From NCBI RefSeq assembly GCF_900089495.1, contig NZ_LT605203.1, positions 2,822,064-2,886,063 on the forward strand: a stretch of DNA of 64,000 nucleotides. The letters are read 5' to 3'. Of this stretch, positions 1 through 9,147 are shown piece after piece. Every line of letters starts with the position of its first letter. Position 1 is the first letter of the stretch. Under the pieces are notes generated by a model. The model searched no databases, was not told the origin of the DNA, and saw only the letters and a list, made by a program, of their open reading frames with translations. This DNA is from Thiomonas sp. X19 (GTDB taxonomy: Bacteria > Pseudomonadota > Gammaproteobacteria > Burkholderiales > Burkholderiaceae_C). The translations under genes and the position numbers were made by a program.

Positions 1-47
1 CTTCATTCGCACTTCATCCGCCCTACCCCCGACCCTTTCCAACCCCC

Positions 48-473
48 ATGAGCAGCCCACCCAGCAAGACTCTGCAGACCTTCCCCAACCCGGCCACCGA
101 GCGTGACTACCACATTCATATGCAGGTGCCCGAGTTCACCTGCCTGTGCCCGCTCACCGGCCAGCCGGATTTCGCCCGCATCGTGCTCGACATCATTCCC
201 GACAAGAAATGCGTGGAACTCAAGAGCCTCAAGCTCTATATGTGGAGCTACCGCAACGAGGGTGCTTTCCACGAAAAAGTGACCAACACCATTCTGGGCG
301 ATCTGGTGAAAGCCATCGCCCCGCGTTTTCTGCGCGTCACGGCCCAGTGGTATGTGCGTGGCGGCATCTATACCAATGTGGTGGTGGAACACCACAAGCG
401 CGGCTGGAAACCCAAACCCCGCGTCGACCTCAGCCAGTTCGAACCGGCGCAACCGGCGCTGACGGGCGGTTGA
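48..473 (+). CDS. queF: NADPH-dependent 7-cyano-7-deazaguanine reductase QueF
   Basis: QueF reduces the nitrile preQ0 to the amine preQ1 with two NADPH, a late cytosolic step of queuosine tRNA modification. The 141-residue protein is the short, single-domain (type I) form. The active-site segment [13 protein letters not shown] is present: Cys34 is the expected thioimide-forming nucleophile and Asp41 the acid/base residue seven residues on. The family stretch VELKSLKLY follows at about 56-64, and His75-Glu76 match the substrate-binding His-Glu. The ATG at 48 is the first in frame and gives the normal family length. The gene stands alone, converging on the next gene 20 bases beyond its stop. 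No other queuosine gene lies nearby. Confidence 0.95.
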   Translation: MSSPPSKTLQTFPNPATERDYHIHMQVPEFTCLCPLTGQPDFARIVLDIIPDKKCVELKSLKLYMWSYRNEGAFHEKVTNTILGDLVKAIAPRFLRVTAQWYVRGGIYTNVVVEHHKRGWKPKPRVDLSQFEPAQPALTGG

Positions 474-492
474 GACCCGTCAGCGTGCCGAT

Positions 493-1602
493 TCAGGCGG
501 CTTCGGTGATGCGCAACACGGCCTCGCCGCTGCTGACCAGCACGCTGCCTTGCGGCCCCGGCGCCACGCCATAAGGCGTGATGAGCGCGCCCGGCAAGGG
601 GCCGAGTTCCACCTTGTCGAGCTGGCCCTGGCCGGCCAGGGTCGTGACCTCGCCGGCGGGCGTGATGCGGCGCACCTTGTGGTTGCCGCCATCAGCCAGA
701 ATGATGTTGCCATGCGCGTCGAGACAGAGTTGCTGCGGTTTGCGAAACAGCGCGGCAGCGCCCCGCCCGTCGGTGTCCCCCCGCTTGGCCGGGTTGCCAG
801 CCAGGGTGCCGACCATGCCCTGCGGGGTGATCTTGCGCACGTCCTGGTTGAAGAATTCGCTGACATAGATGGCGCCGTCGGGCGCCACGGCAATACCCAC
901 GGGCGTGTTGAACAACGCCTGCTTCAGCATGCCGTCGCGATGGTCGTTCACCCCCGGCTGCCCGCCGATGGTGCGCACGCGCCCCTTGGGGCTGATGCGC
1001 CGCAAGGTGTTGTTGTAGGCGTCGGCCACCAGCACGTCGCCGGTGCGAGGGTCCACCGCGATGCCCACCGGATGGTTGAACTGCGCGGCCGTACCCTGCC
1101 CGTCGGCATACCCCTGGCGCCCCACCTGCCCGGCCAGCGTGGACACTTCGCCGTTGCGCAGCACGCGAATGGTGTTGGCGTAGGAATCGGCGATGTAAAT
1201 CGTGCCATCGAGCGCCACCGCCAAGGCGTCGGGGCCGACGAAGCACGCTTGCAGCGCCGGGCCATCCTTGCTGACGCGGTCTTCGGCGCCTCCGGCCAGG
1301 GTGCTGACCTCGCCGGCCGGGGTGATGCGGCGAATCAGGGCATTGGCGGCGTCGGCGAGGATGATGTCGCCGTTGCGCGGATCCACGGCCAGGCCGCGCG
1401 GGTCGAAGAACGTGGCTTTGCCCACGGGGCCGTCGGTATGGCCATGGAGCTGAATCCGCCCCGCGAACAAGCTCAGTTGGCCGGCACGTTCACCCGGGCT
1501 GGATGCGGCGCCGGCCGGAGTTGCGGTCGAACTGGCGAAGGGGCTGGCTCCGAGCAGCAGGCTGGAGGCCCATTGCAGGGTCTGGCGGCGGGTGATGGGC
1601 AT
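493..1602 (-). CDS. Secreted NHL-repeat (beta-propeller) protein, probable Tat substrate
   Basis: About 369 residues. The N-terminus MPITRRQTLQWASSLLLGA has a twin arginine followed by a hydrophobic stretch and an Ala-rich region, which suggests export, possibly folded, by the Tat pathway. The rest is a row of NHL-type repeats with recurring elements such as NHPVGIAVD, GDVLVADAYNNTLRRI and VSTLAG, expected to fold as a six-bladed propeller. No catalytic motif is seen; such propellers usually bind protein, sugar or ligand in the periplasm. The frame stays open upstream to 1776, but that would run into recR, and the ATG at 1602 places the signal peptide at the start. It lies about 120 bases downstream of recR on the same strand. 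Specific function unknown. Confidence 0.8.
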   Translation of the reverse strand: MPITRRQTLQWASSLLLGASPFASSTATPAGAASSPGERAGQLSLFAGRIQLHGHTDGPVGKATFFDPRGLAVDPRNGDIILADAANALIRRITPAGEVSTLAGGAEDRVSKDGPALQACFVGPDALAVALDGTIYIADSYANTIRVLRNGEVSTLAGQVGRQGYADGQGTAAQFNHPVGIAVDPRTGDVLVADAYNNTLRRISPKGRVRTIGGQPGVNDHRDGMLKQALFNTPVGIAVAPDGAIYVSEFFNQDVRKITPQGMVGTLAGNPAKRGDTDGRGAAALFRKPQQLCLDAHGNIILADGGNHKVRRITPAGEVTTLAGQGQLDKVELGPLPGALITPYGVAPGPQGSVLVSSGEAVLRITEAA

Positions 1603-1723
1603 GGCGGCGACACAGTTGGGGGTAAGGAGAACTGGAACCGATGCTAACGGCAACCTGCAGCCAGCGCTCGGCCATGACTGCAGCTTCACTGGGGCGGCGC
1701 GGTGGTGAAACCCGCCCTCGTTC

Positions 1724-2335
1724 TCAAGCGCCGCGCCGGTCCACCAGGGCGCGGGCGATGGTGCCGAGGTCGACATATTCCAGCTCGGCGCCCGCCGGTA
1801 CGCCGCGCGCCAGGCGGGTGATGCGCAGGTCGAGCGGCCTCAGGGTTTCGGCAATCACATGGGCGGTGGCCTCGCCCTCGTTGGTGAAGTTGGTGGCGAG
1901 AATGATTTCCTCCACCTCGTCGCTCTTCAAGCGCTGCACCAGCAGATCCAGGCCGATGTCCTTGGGGCCCACGCCGTCGAGCGGGCTCAAATGCCCCATG
2001 AGCACGAAGTACAGGCCGCGGTAGGTGAGGGTCTGCTCCACCGCGGCCTGGTCGGCCGGGCTTTCCACGATGCACAGCAGGCGCCGGTCGCGCTTGGAGT
2101 CGGCGCAGGTGGCGCAAACCTCTCGCTCGGTGTAGGTGTTGCAGCGGCTGCAACGCCGGATGCTGCCCAGCGCCTGGGTCAGGGCGTCGGCCAGGCGCGA
2201 GGCTGCGTCGCGATCGTGCTGCAGCAGATGAAAGGCCATGCGCGCGGCGGACTTGGGGCCGACGCCGGGCAGGCTGCGCAGTGCGTCGATCAGGGCGTCG
2301 AGCGTGGCAACCTGGGTGAGCTGGGAAGCGCTCAT
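1724..2335 (-). CDS. recR: Recombination mediator RecR
   Basis: RecR works with RecO, and with RecF at gaps, to load RecA onto SSB-coated single-stranded DNA. The 203-residue protein has the family order: a helix-hairpin-helix with LPGVGPKSA at about 22-30, a C4 zinc finger (Cys62, Cys65, Cys74, Cys77), then a Toprim domain with IVESPAD and GHLSPLDG. The ATG at 2335 (MSASQL) gives the usual length; the frame is open nine codons further up. It follows ybaB and dnaX on the minus strand, the classical dnaX-ybaB-recR replication/repair operon. Confidence 0.95.
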   Translation of the reverse strand: MSASQLTQVATLDALIDALRSLPGVGPKSAARMAFHLLQHDRDAASRLADALTQALGSIRRCSRCNTYTEREVCATCADSKRDRRLLCIVESPADQAAVEQTLTYRGLYFVLMGHLSPLDGVGPKDIGLDLLVQRLKSDEVEEIILATNFTNEGEATAHVIAETLRPLDLRITRLARGVPAGAELEYVDLGTIARALVDRRGA

Positions 2336-2414
2336 CGCAGCACCGCCTTGCGGCGGTTCCATGACAGGCCGAGTGGGCCTGCACGACCGCCAGGAGCAGA
2401 CACGGCGCGCAAAT

Positions 2415-2744
2415 TCAGAACGGCAGCTTCATGCCGGGAGGCAGGGGCATGCCGGCGGTGACGGCCGCCATTTTTTCCTGGGACGTGGCCTCGGCCTTGC
2501 GCACGGCGTCGTTGAAGGCGGCGGTCACCAGGTCTTCGAGCATGTCGCGGTCGTCGCCCACCAGGCTGGGATCGATGGCGACGCGGCGCACGTTGTATTT
2601 GCAGGTCATGAGCACCTTCACCAGGCCGGCGCCGGATTGGCCCTCGACTTCGATGTTGCCGAGTTCATCCTGCACGCGCTTCATGTTGTCCTGCATCTGC
2701 TGGGCCTGTTTCATCAGGCCGGAGAGTTGTCCTTTGTTGAACAT
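2415..2744 (-). CDS. ybaB: YbaB/EbfC family nucleoid-associated protein
   Basis: A 109-residue small dimeric DNA-binding protein of the YbaB/EbfC family. The family signature is clear: [18 protein letters not shown] at the start, then [19 protein letters not shown], a C-terminal [14 protein letters not shown] helix and the Pro/Gly-rich tail ending GMKLPF. The family binds DNA as a tweezer-shaped dimer and affects nucleoid structure or local expression. It lies between dnaX (58 bases upstream) and recR (79 bases downstream) on the same strand, as in most proteobacteria. Confidence 0.95.
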   Translation of the reverse strand: MFNKGQLSGLMKQAQQMQDNMKRVQDELGNIEVEGQSGAGLVKVLMTCKYNVRRVAIDPSLVGDDRDMLEDLVTAAFNDAVRKAEATSQEKMAAVTAGMPLPPGMKLPF

Positions 2745-2802
2745 GGGTTGGGTCCTCGTTGGGAATGTGGAAGGGGATGGCGGGAATGGAACGACAGCGG
2801 GT

Positions 2803-4605
2803 TCAGGCGTCGAGCGGGCGCACCGAACCGGGCACGATCTGCGCGCCCAGGTCTTCCATCAACTGTCGCACCAGCGGATCGGCGGCAATGGTGGACTCGG
2901 CCTCTTGCTGCCGCTGTGCCCGAGCGGCGGCGGCACGCAGGCTGGCGCTGTCGCGCACCGCGCCCACCTCGATCTGCAAGCTGATGGGCCGGCCCACGGT
3001 CGCGCTCAACACGGCCTGGAGTTTGTCCAGCGCGCCGGCGCGGGTGAATTGTTCGCTGGGCACACGCAGGCTCCAGCAGTCGCCCTCGGCGCCCATCCAC
3101 TGGCTTTGCAACGCGAGGCTGCGCGCCAGGGCGACGACTTCCAGGCGCTGGGCCAGGCTGGGCCAATCGACCTCGGGACCCGGGAACGGTGCACTCGAGG
3201 CGTCGGCAAGCGCCGGAGCAGAGCTTGTGGGCGGCTCAGCCGCTGGCAGCGCAGCCGTTGCAAGCGGCGTGTACGACGCCTGCGTTTCGGCGACGGCGTG
3301 CACGGTGCTGGTCGCCTCAGCATGTGCGTCAGCCTTGGGAGGCGTGACGGAGTCGATCGTGACGATATCGGCGGCATACGCCGGTTTGGCGGCAAGAGCA
3401 GCCGAGGGTGCAGCTGTTGCGGCAGTTGACTGACGGTCCGCTCTTGCCTCTGCAGCCGAACGGCTCTGGTCGCCCTGTCCGATGGCAAGGTTGGTGCCCT
3501 GGGTGCCCACCGGCGCGAAGGCCAGCAGACGCAGCAGCACCATGCAAAAACCGGCATGCTCGTCCGGCGCCAGCGCCAACTCGCCCCGGCCATGCAACAC
3601 CATGCTGTAGGCCAGTTGCACGAGTTCCGGGCTCAAGGCCGCGGCCAATTCGCGCAGCGCAGCGCCATCGGGGTCTGCGGCATCCAGCGCCTGTGGCACC
3701 ACTTGCACCACGGCAATGCGCTGCAGCAGCGAGGCCAGTTCCTCCAGCGCGGCGGGGAAGGACAACCCGCGTGCATCCATGTCGTCAGCCAGTTGCAGCA
3801 AGACGGCACCGTCAGCGGCAGCCAGGGCGCGCAGCAGGTCGAACAGATAGCCGGCGTCCACCGCACCCAGCATCTGCCGCACAGCCTCGGTGGTGATGCT
3901 GCCGGCGCTGTAGGCGATGGCCTGGTCGGTGAGTGACAGGGCATCGCGCATCGAGCCATGCGCGGCGCGGCCGATGGCCTGCAGCGCCTGCGGTTCGCAA
4001 GCCACGCCTTCCGCCTGCAGCACCTGCTGCAGATGTCCGGCAATGGCCGCCGGCGGCATGGACTTGAGGCTGAACTGCAGGCAACGGCTGAGCACCGTGA
4101 CCGGCACCTTCTGCGGATCGGTGGTGGCGAGCACGAACTTCACCGACTCGGGCGGCTCTTCCAGCGTTTTCAACATGGCGTTGAACGCGTGGTTGGAGAG
4201 CATGTGCACTTCGTCGATCATGTAGACCTTGAAGCGCCCCGAGGTGGGTTTGTAGACGGCCTGCTCCAGCAGCCGGGTCATGTCGTCCACGCCGCGGTTC
4301 GAGGCGGCGTCGAGCTCGATGTAGTCGACAAAGCGGCCAGCGTCGATCTCGGTGCAGGCCTGGCAGACGCCACAGGGTTCTGCCGTGATGCCGCCCTGCC
4401 CGTCCGCCCCGGTGCAATTGAGCGACTTCGCCAGGATGCGCGCAATGGTGGTTTTGCCCACGCCACGCGTGCCGGTGAAGAGGTAGGCATGGTGCAGGCG
4501 GCGTTGTTCCAGCGCATGGGTCAGGGCACGCACCACATGGTCCTGGCCGACCAGGGTGGAGAAGGTTTTAGGGCGCCATTTCCGCGCCAGCACGGTACTG
4601 GACAT
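2803..4605 (-). CDS. dnaX: DNA polymerase III subunit tau/gamma
   Basis: DnaX is the ATPase of the replisome clamp loader; it loads the beta clamp and ties together the polymerase cores. The 600-residue protein starts [15 protein letters not shown], the family start, at the ATG at 4605 (the frame runs 18 codons further up but without homology). Walker A GTRGVGKT lies at about 45-52, the zinc module has Cys64, Cys78, Cys81 and Cys84, and IDEVHML forms the Walker B region. A low-complexity Ala/Pro/Ser linker follows at about 390-490, then a C-terminal domain for polymerase and helicase contacts. No obvious A-rich slippery heptamer for a gamma product was noticed. It diverges from the SRP RNA gene just upstream. 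Confidence 0.95.
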   Translation of the reverse strand: MSSTVLARKWRPKTFSTLVGQDHVVRALTHALEQRRLHHAYLFTGTRGVGKTTIARILAKSLNCTGADGQGGITAEPCGVCQACTEIDAGRFVDYIELDAASNRGVDDMTRLLEQAVYKPTSGRFKVYMIDEVHMLSNHAFNAMLKTLEEPPESVKFVLATTDPQKVPVTVLSRCLQFSLKSMPPAAIAGHLQQVLQAEGVACEPQALQAIGRAAHGSMRDALSLTDQAIAYSAGSITTEAVRQMLGAVDAGYLFDLLRALAAADGAVLLQLADDMDARGLSFPAALEELASLLQRIAVVQVVPQALDAADPDGAALRELAAALSPELVQLAYSMVLHGRGELALAPDEHAGFCMVLLRLLAFAPVGTQGTNLAIGQGDQSRSAAEARADRQSTAATAAPSAALAAKPAYAADIVTIDSVTPPKADAHAEATSTVHAVAETQASYTPLATAALPAAEPPTSSAPALADASSAPFPGPEVDWPSLAQRLEVVALARSLALQSQWMGAEGDCWSLRVPSEQFTRAGALDKLQAVLSATVGRPISLQIEVGAVRDSASLRAAAARAQRQQEAESTIAADPLVRQLMEDLGAQIVPGSVRPLDA

Positions 4606-4672
4606 GCAGCGGATTGTAGGGGGCGAAAACCCGTCCGGGCATGGGCAAGGGCAGGCCATCGACCGGCCCGCC

Positions 4673-4678
4673 TACAAT
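4673..4678 (+). promoter_or_regulatory. Probable -10 box of the SRP RNA gene
   Basis: TACAAT matches the sigma-70 -10 consensus at five of six positions. It ends three to seven bases before the paired 5' end of the 4.5S RNA gene, where transcription should begin. No good -35 hexamer is visible 17 bases upstream. Confidence 0.55.
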
Positions 4679-4680
4679 GC

Positions 4681-4786
4681 TGGTTGACGGGCCGCCCCGC
4701 ATTGTGGCGCGGTGAACCTGGTCAGGCCGGGAACGGAGCAGCCACAGCCGTTTACTGCAAGTGCCGGGGGAACGGCTCGTCAACCT
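4681..4786 (+). ncRNA. ffs: 4.5S signal recognition particle RNA
   Basis: The RNA component of the bacterial signal recognition particle, which binds Ffh and targets membrane proteins co-translationally. The diagnostic core GGTCAGGCCGGGAACGGAGC (about 4720-4739) continues into AGCCACAGCC, closely resembling the E. coli 4.5S apical region with the GGAA-type loop. The ends pair: GGTTGACG at 4682-4689 with CGTCAACC at 4778-4785, followed inward by GCCG/CGGC and a C/G run, giving the expected hairpin of about 105 nucleotides. A TACAAT box sits just upstream. Placement directly upstream of dnaX is common in proteobacteria. Confidence 0.92.
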
Positions 4787-4865
4787 CCCCTCCCCATTTC
4801 GCCATGACGCCCCACCCGGGCGTCGTCGTCCCGTGCGCGCTGAGCTGGGCGAAAAGCCGAGCACA

Positions 4866-5693
4866 ATGCGGCGTATGCAACGCATCCACCCGCTTCTGCC
4901 TGACGAGGCCCCGTCGTGGGTGCCGCGGACCTTGGCCGTTGCTCTGTGCTGCCTTGCATCGGCCCGCATGCCGGTTGATGCGGCAACGCTGCCCGCAACG
5001 CCCGCCGCTTCCGGCCCCGCCGGGGCGCTGGCGCCGGCTCTAAGCGCGCCCGCGCTGCTTCAGGCACCCGCGTCCGAAGCCATTCCCGCATCGTCAACCG
5101 CCTTGGCTGCCGCTTCGCGTTGCCGCGCCACATTGCAGCAGCACCCCTTGCAACTGCGGCTCGAACCCGCTGCGCTGCCGAAACACTTCGATATGGCCGT
5201 GCGCTTTTTTGCGCCCGTGCCGGTGCAGATGGCCTGGCAAGCCATGACCGATTACAACGCGATGGCCAGCTACATACCTGGCATGGAACGCAGCGAAGTG
5301 CTGGCGGCCGATGGCGACAGCCTGCGGGTGCTGCAGGTGGGGCGCGGCGGCATCGAGCCCTTTCGGCCGACGCTGCGCAGCACGCTGGACATCACCTTGC
5401 GCGGGCATGTGGCAACGTGGTTCACAATCCACGGCAATCTCGATTCGCAAGGTCGCGCCGGGGTGAGAGCGCAGGCTGGCGGCAGCGCGGTGCACTACAC
5501 CGCCCAACTGCACCCGCGCACCTGGCTGCCGCCGTTGTTGGGACCGTGGCTCATGCGCAAGCAGCTGCAGCAGCAGATGACGGCACTGCGCGAGCGCATG
5601 TGCGTGCTGCTGGGCGAGCCGGATGCCAGCAAGGCGGGTGCTCCAGCCGCGGCCTCTACGCGCTCCGAGGCGACTCAGGCCGCGGCGCGTTGA
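4866..5693 (+). CDS. Secreted SRPBCC (START/polyketide cyclase-like) protein
   Basis: About 275 residues. After a basic N-terminus and hydrophobic stretch (LAVALCCLASARM) and an Ala/Pro-rich linker, residues 100-250 look like an SRPBCC fold of the cyclase/coenzyme Q-binding type: VRFFAPVPVQMAWQAMTDYNAMASYIPGM is characteristic of the first helix-strand unit (shown here only in outline), and a C-terminal amphipathic helix ends LREMCVLLGE-like. Such domains bind hydrophobic ligands; no substrate can be assigned. The start at 4866 is chosen because longer readings enter the SRP RNA gene. Its 3' end overlaps the convergent helicase gene by 38 bases. Confidence 0.65.
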   Translation: MRRMQRIHPLLPDEAPSWVPRTLAVALCCLASARMPVDAATLPATPAASGPAGALAPALSAPALLQAPASEAIPASSTALAAASRCRATLQQHPLQLRLEPAALPKHFDMAVRFFAPVPVQMAWQAMTDYNAMASYIPGMERSEVLAADGDSLRVLQVGRGGIEPFRPTLRSTLDITLRGHVATWFTIHGNLDSQGRAGVRAQAGGSAVHYTAQLHPRTWLPPLLGPWLMRKQLQQQMTALRERMCVLLGEPDASKAGAPAAASTRSEATQAAAR

Positions 5694-8600
5694 TGGCCTC
5701 GGGCACCTGCCATTCCAGCACCGAGCCATCGCCCGCAATCAGGGCCACCCGCACCCGCTTGCCGGGACGCAGGCTGGCGCAGGCCTGGGCATAGCGGGCG
5801 AGGATGGGAGCGTAGTGTTCGGTTTGCAGGCTGCTGGCCGCGAGCTTGTAGTCCAGCACCCAAACGGCGTCATCGAGTTCGACCAGGCGGTCGATGTGCC
5901 CCCAGCCGGGCTCGCCTCCGGCCTGTGCATTCCACGCAACCTCCACCTCATTACGCGCCCAGCGAATGTGCGCCGCATCGAAGTACATGCTGGCCTGCGG
6001 CGAGCGCACGATGCGCAGGGCCGCGTGAATGGCAGCCTGCGCCTCGCCCGCGTCCAGCCCGAGCTGCAGGGCGACGCCTGGCGCATCCAGGGCCTCGATC
6101 ACGGCACCGGGCCGGGCCGTGGCGCTGGCGGACTGCAGCAAGGCATGCAGGGCAATGCCGATGCGAGTGGCGCGCATGTCAGCCTGGGGGGGATTGGCCG
6201 GGCTTGCCGCTGGCGCGGTTTGCGGCCTGCTCAACCAGGGGATCTCGACGGGCATCGTCGGCGAAGTGGCTGGGGCCTGCGGCTCGATGGCGCCCTGCCC
6301 CGCGCCATCCGGCAGCTTGGGAAACGCATCGGCCACGGCGGCTGGAGTTGCACCCGCCCCCACGGCCAGGCGCTGGCTCCACTGTGCCTGGCCGCGCATC
6401 GGCAAGCTGGTGACCCAGAGCTGTTGGCGGGCGCGGGTCATGGCCACATAAAGCAGGTTCCAGTCTTCGCGCTCGGCTGCATCCAGCTCGGCTTGTACCA
6501 ACCGCCGCTGGGCCGGATGCAGGCGCTTGGACGAAAGTTGCAAGGAAAAATGCAGCGGATGCGTCTGCTCGGCCGGCCAATGCAACAGCACCGAAGGGCC
6601 GTTAGCGGCAGGACGGGAGTCGGCATCGGCCAGGATGACGATATTGGCCTCCAGGCCCTTCGCGCCGTGGATGGTCGACAGGCGGACCACGTCATGGGGA
6701 AACGCCGGGCCGCCCCAGGTATCCCCATCCCCATCGGGGGACGGCTGCTGCGCAGCATTGGCCTGGGGATACGCTCCAACGTGCAGTTCGGGCAGAGGCG
6801 CCCGAGCCAGGCCGCGCTTGAGCTTGCGCACGAAGGCGTAGGGGGTGAGGAAGCGGCCACCGTCCATGTCCAGCGCGAGATGCACAAAGGCGTCGATCTG
6901 CGCCAGGCTCTGCGCCCGCATGGTTGCCGGCACGGCCTGGGCATAGCGTTGGCGCAGTTGGCCCTCGGCGACGATGCGGTCGAGCAGGTCATGCGGCGGC
7001 AGGCTGCCGAGCAGGGTCATCCAGCCCTCGGCCAGGGTCATGAAGCGGCGCAGCGCGGGCATGGCCGCGTCGCGCTCGGCCAGGGTTTGCGCCGCCTGCC
7101 ACCAGCTCTGCCGGGTTTCGCGCGCGCAGCGGGCCAGCGCGAGCAAATCGTCATCCACCAGTCCGCCGATGGGCGACTTGAGCACCTGCGCCAGGTCCAG
7201 ATTGCCGCCGGGCGACACCAGCACGCTCAGCAAAGCCAGCAGATCCTGGGCTTCGATGGTGTCGAGCAGACTGGCCTCGCTGTCGCCCGCTGCGGCGGGA
7301 ATGCCGGCCGCAAGCAAGGCGCGCAGGTACAGGTCCATGCGATCCTTGCGCTTGCGCAGCAGCAGCAACACATCGCCCGGCCTGGCTGGGCGCAGTCGGC
7401 CATGGGCGTCTTCCACGCAGGGGCGCTGCATCAGCTCGCGCAACAGTGCGGCCACGCGCTGGGCGTCGTGCTCGACCTTGTCGATCTCGGCATCCACGTC
7501 GGGCTCGGTCAGAGTGTCGCGCACGCGCGGGGCGGTTTCCATGAACTGTGCCGGCGTGGCGGCAGCCGTCGCTTCACCTTCCGTTGCGGGCGCGGGCAGC
7601 AAGGCGGTATGGCCCTGCACCCGGCTCTCGGTCGTGTGCGCGATGAAGGCTATGGTGGGGGCCTGGGCGAACACCGCATTGACCCAATCCAGCACGGCGA
7701 GCGACAGCCTGCGGGTGTGCTGCGCCGAGAGCAGCACGGCACCAAAGCCCTGGCGCAGAAAGCTGGCCGCGGCCTCGAACACCTGCGGGTCGGCGCGGCG
7801 AAAGCGGTAAATCGACTGCTTGTCGTCGCCAACGATGAACACCGAGGGGCGCTGCGCGTCGCCGGCATAGGCCGAGAGCCACGCCTGCAGGGCCTGCCAC
7901 TGCACCGGGTTGGTGTCCTGGAATTCGTCGATCAGCACCTGGCGGTATCGGCGGTCGAGCCGGGTCTGCACCCAGGCCGAGACATCGGCATCGGCCAGCA
8001 AGGTGCGGGCGTGCAACTCCAGGTCGCTGAAGTCGAGCAGGCCGCGCTCGGCCTTGAACTGCTCGTAGCAGCCCAGCAGTTCCGCCCCGAGGCGCAAGGC
8101 CCAGGCGTGGATGGTTTCGATGTCGAGCGCGTCGTGCGCCTGCACCACGCCCAGGCAGTCGCTCGCCAGCGTGTCCCAGCGGCCCACGGGGTCGCCTTCC
8201 AGGCCAAGCCTGAGGATTTCGAGCTGCACCGCCCTGGTCGCCAGATTGCGCGCCGAGCGCGGCTCGCCCTGGGCCGTGAGCATGACCTTGCGCAGCAAAG
8301 CCCCCACCTGTTGCGCGTCGCTCGCGTCGAGCGCGGCCTGCAGATGGAGCAGCGCTTCGCGCGCATGCGCGCCGCCACATGCGCCCCAGGCTTGCGCCCA
8401 CAGCCGCAATTCGGCCAGGTTGCGCGTGCGCCAGGCCGGCCAGCTTTCGGGCTCGGGCGCGTCCAGCCCTTGCGCCAGGGTGCCGGCTTGGGCGGCGAGC
8501 ATGAATTCGCCGCGCCGCTGCACCACCAACTCCATCAGTTGAGCCGCCGTGCTGCGTCCGGTTCGAGCCACCAGGGCGCGGTAGTCGGCACGCATCTCCG

Positions 8601-9147
8601 GCTCGGCTTGCAGCTTGTCGAACAGCCTGCGCCAGGCTTGCTGCACCCAGGGCTTCTCGTTCTCGATCAACTCGAAATGCAGCGGAATGCCGAAGCGCAA
8701 GGGCGCGGCGCGCAGCAGTTGCGCAAACCAGCCGTGAAACGTGGAGACCGTGGCCTGCGTGCCGCCAGCGAGCACCGTGGGATAAAGCGCCCGTGCCCGC
8801 TGCAGCAATGCGGCGTCGGCACGCGGCAGGCCGCGACGCGCCAACTCGTCGGCCAGCGCCCGGTCGTCGAGCTGGTTCCAGTGCTGCAGCAACTCCAGCA
8901 GGCGCTGCTGCATTTCAGCCGCGGCCTTGCGGGTGAAGGTGATGGCCAGCACGTCCTGCGGGGCGTAGCCGTCCAGCAGGCAGCGCGCCAGCCGCGCCAC
9001 CAGCAGCCAGGTCTTGCCGGCACCGGCGCAGGCGCGCACCACCACGCAGGCGGCTGGGTCGCAGGCCAGGCGCACATAGGTTTCGGGCGTGACCGGCGCG
9101 GCCTGGTCCTGGCCCGGGAGTTGTGCGGCGTAAGCGGGGGCGCTCAT
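5656..9147 (-). CDS. addA: UvrD/AddA-like helicase-nuclease subunit
   Basis: The large subunit of an AddAB-type complex that resects double-strand breaks for RecA recombination. The 1163-residue protein begins with a UvrD-type ATPase: Walker A CAGAGKT at about 40-46, ITFTRKAAAEM (motif Ia), VLIDEFQDTNP (motif II, near 400), GDDKQSIYRFRRAD (motif III), and VVRLSTIHGAKGLE and LYVAMTRARQQLW near 830-910. The C-terminal part (about 1000-1160) is a PD-(D/E)XK nuclease with GHIDRLVELDD and VLDYK. It overlaps the AddB-like gene upstream by four bases (ATGA), so the two are translationally coupled. The symbol is by domain analogy; databases often call this betaproteobacterial form only a UvrD-helicase domain protein. 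Confidence 0.88.
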   Translation of the reverse strand: MSAPAYAAQLPGQDQAAPVTPETYVRLACDPAACVVVRACAGAGKTWLLVARLARCLLDGYAPQDVLAITFTRKAAAEMQQRLLELLQHWNQLDDRALADELARRGLPRADAALLQRARALYPTVLAGGTQATVSTFHGWFAQLLRAAPLRFGIPLHFELIENEKPWVQQAWRRLFDKLQAEPEMRADYRALVARTGRSTAAQLMELVVQRRGEFMLAAQAGTLAQGLDAPEPESWPAWRTRNLAELRLWAQAWGACGGAHAREALLHLQAALDASDAQQVGALLRKVMLTAQGEPRSARNLATRAVQLEILRLGLEGDPVGRWDTLASDCLGVVQAHDALDIETIHAWALRLGAELLGCYEQFKAERGLLDFSDLELHARTLLADADVSAWVQTRLDRRYRQVLIDEFQDTNPVQWQALQAWLSAYAGDAQRPSVFIVGDDKQSIYRFRRADPQVFEAAASFLRQGFGAVLLSAQHTRRLSLAVLDWVNAVFAQAPTIAFIAHTTESRVQGHTALLPAPATEGEATAAATPAQFMETAPRVRDTLTEPDVDAEIDKVEHDAQRVAALLRELMQRPCVEDAHGRLRPARPGDVLLLLRKRKDRMDLYLRALLAAGIPAAAGDSEASLLDTIEAQDLLALLSVLVSPGGNLDLAQVLKSPIGGLVDDDLLALARCARETRQSWWQAAQTLAERDAAMPALRRFMTLAEGWMTLLGSLPPHDLLDRIVAEGQLRQRYAQAVPATMRAQSLAQIDAFVHLALDMDGGRFLTPYAFVRKLKRGLARAPLPELHVGAYPQANAAQQPSPDGDGDTWGGPAFPHDVVRLSTIHGAKGLEANIVILADADSRPAANGPSVLLHWPAEQTHPLHFSLQLSSKRLHPAQRRLVQAELDAAEREDWNLLYVAMTRARQQLWVTSLPMRGQAQWSQRLAVGAGATPAAVADAFPKLPDGAGQGAIEPQAPATSPTMPVEIPWLSRPQTAPAASPANPPQADMRATRIGIALHALLQSASATARPGAVIEALDAPGVALQLGLDAGEAQAAIHAALRIVRSPQASMYFDAAHIRWARNEVEVAWNAQAGGEPGWGHIDRLVELDDAVWVLDYKLAASSLQTEHYAPILARYAQACASLRPGKRVRVALIAGDGSVLEWQVPEAINAPRPESPRSA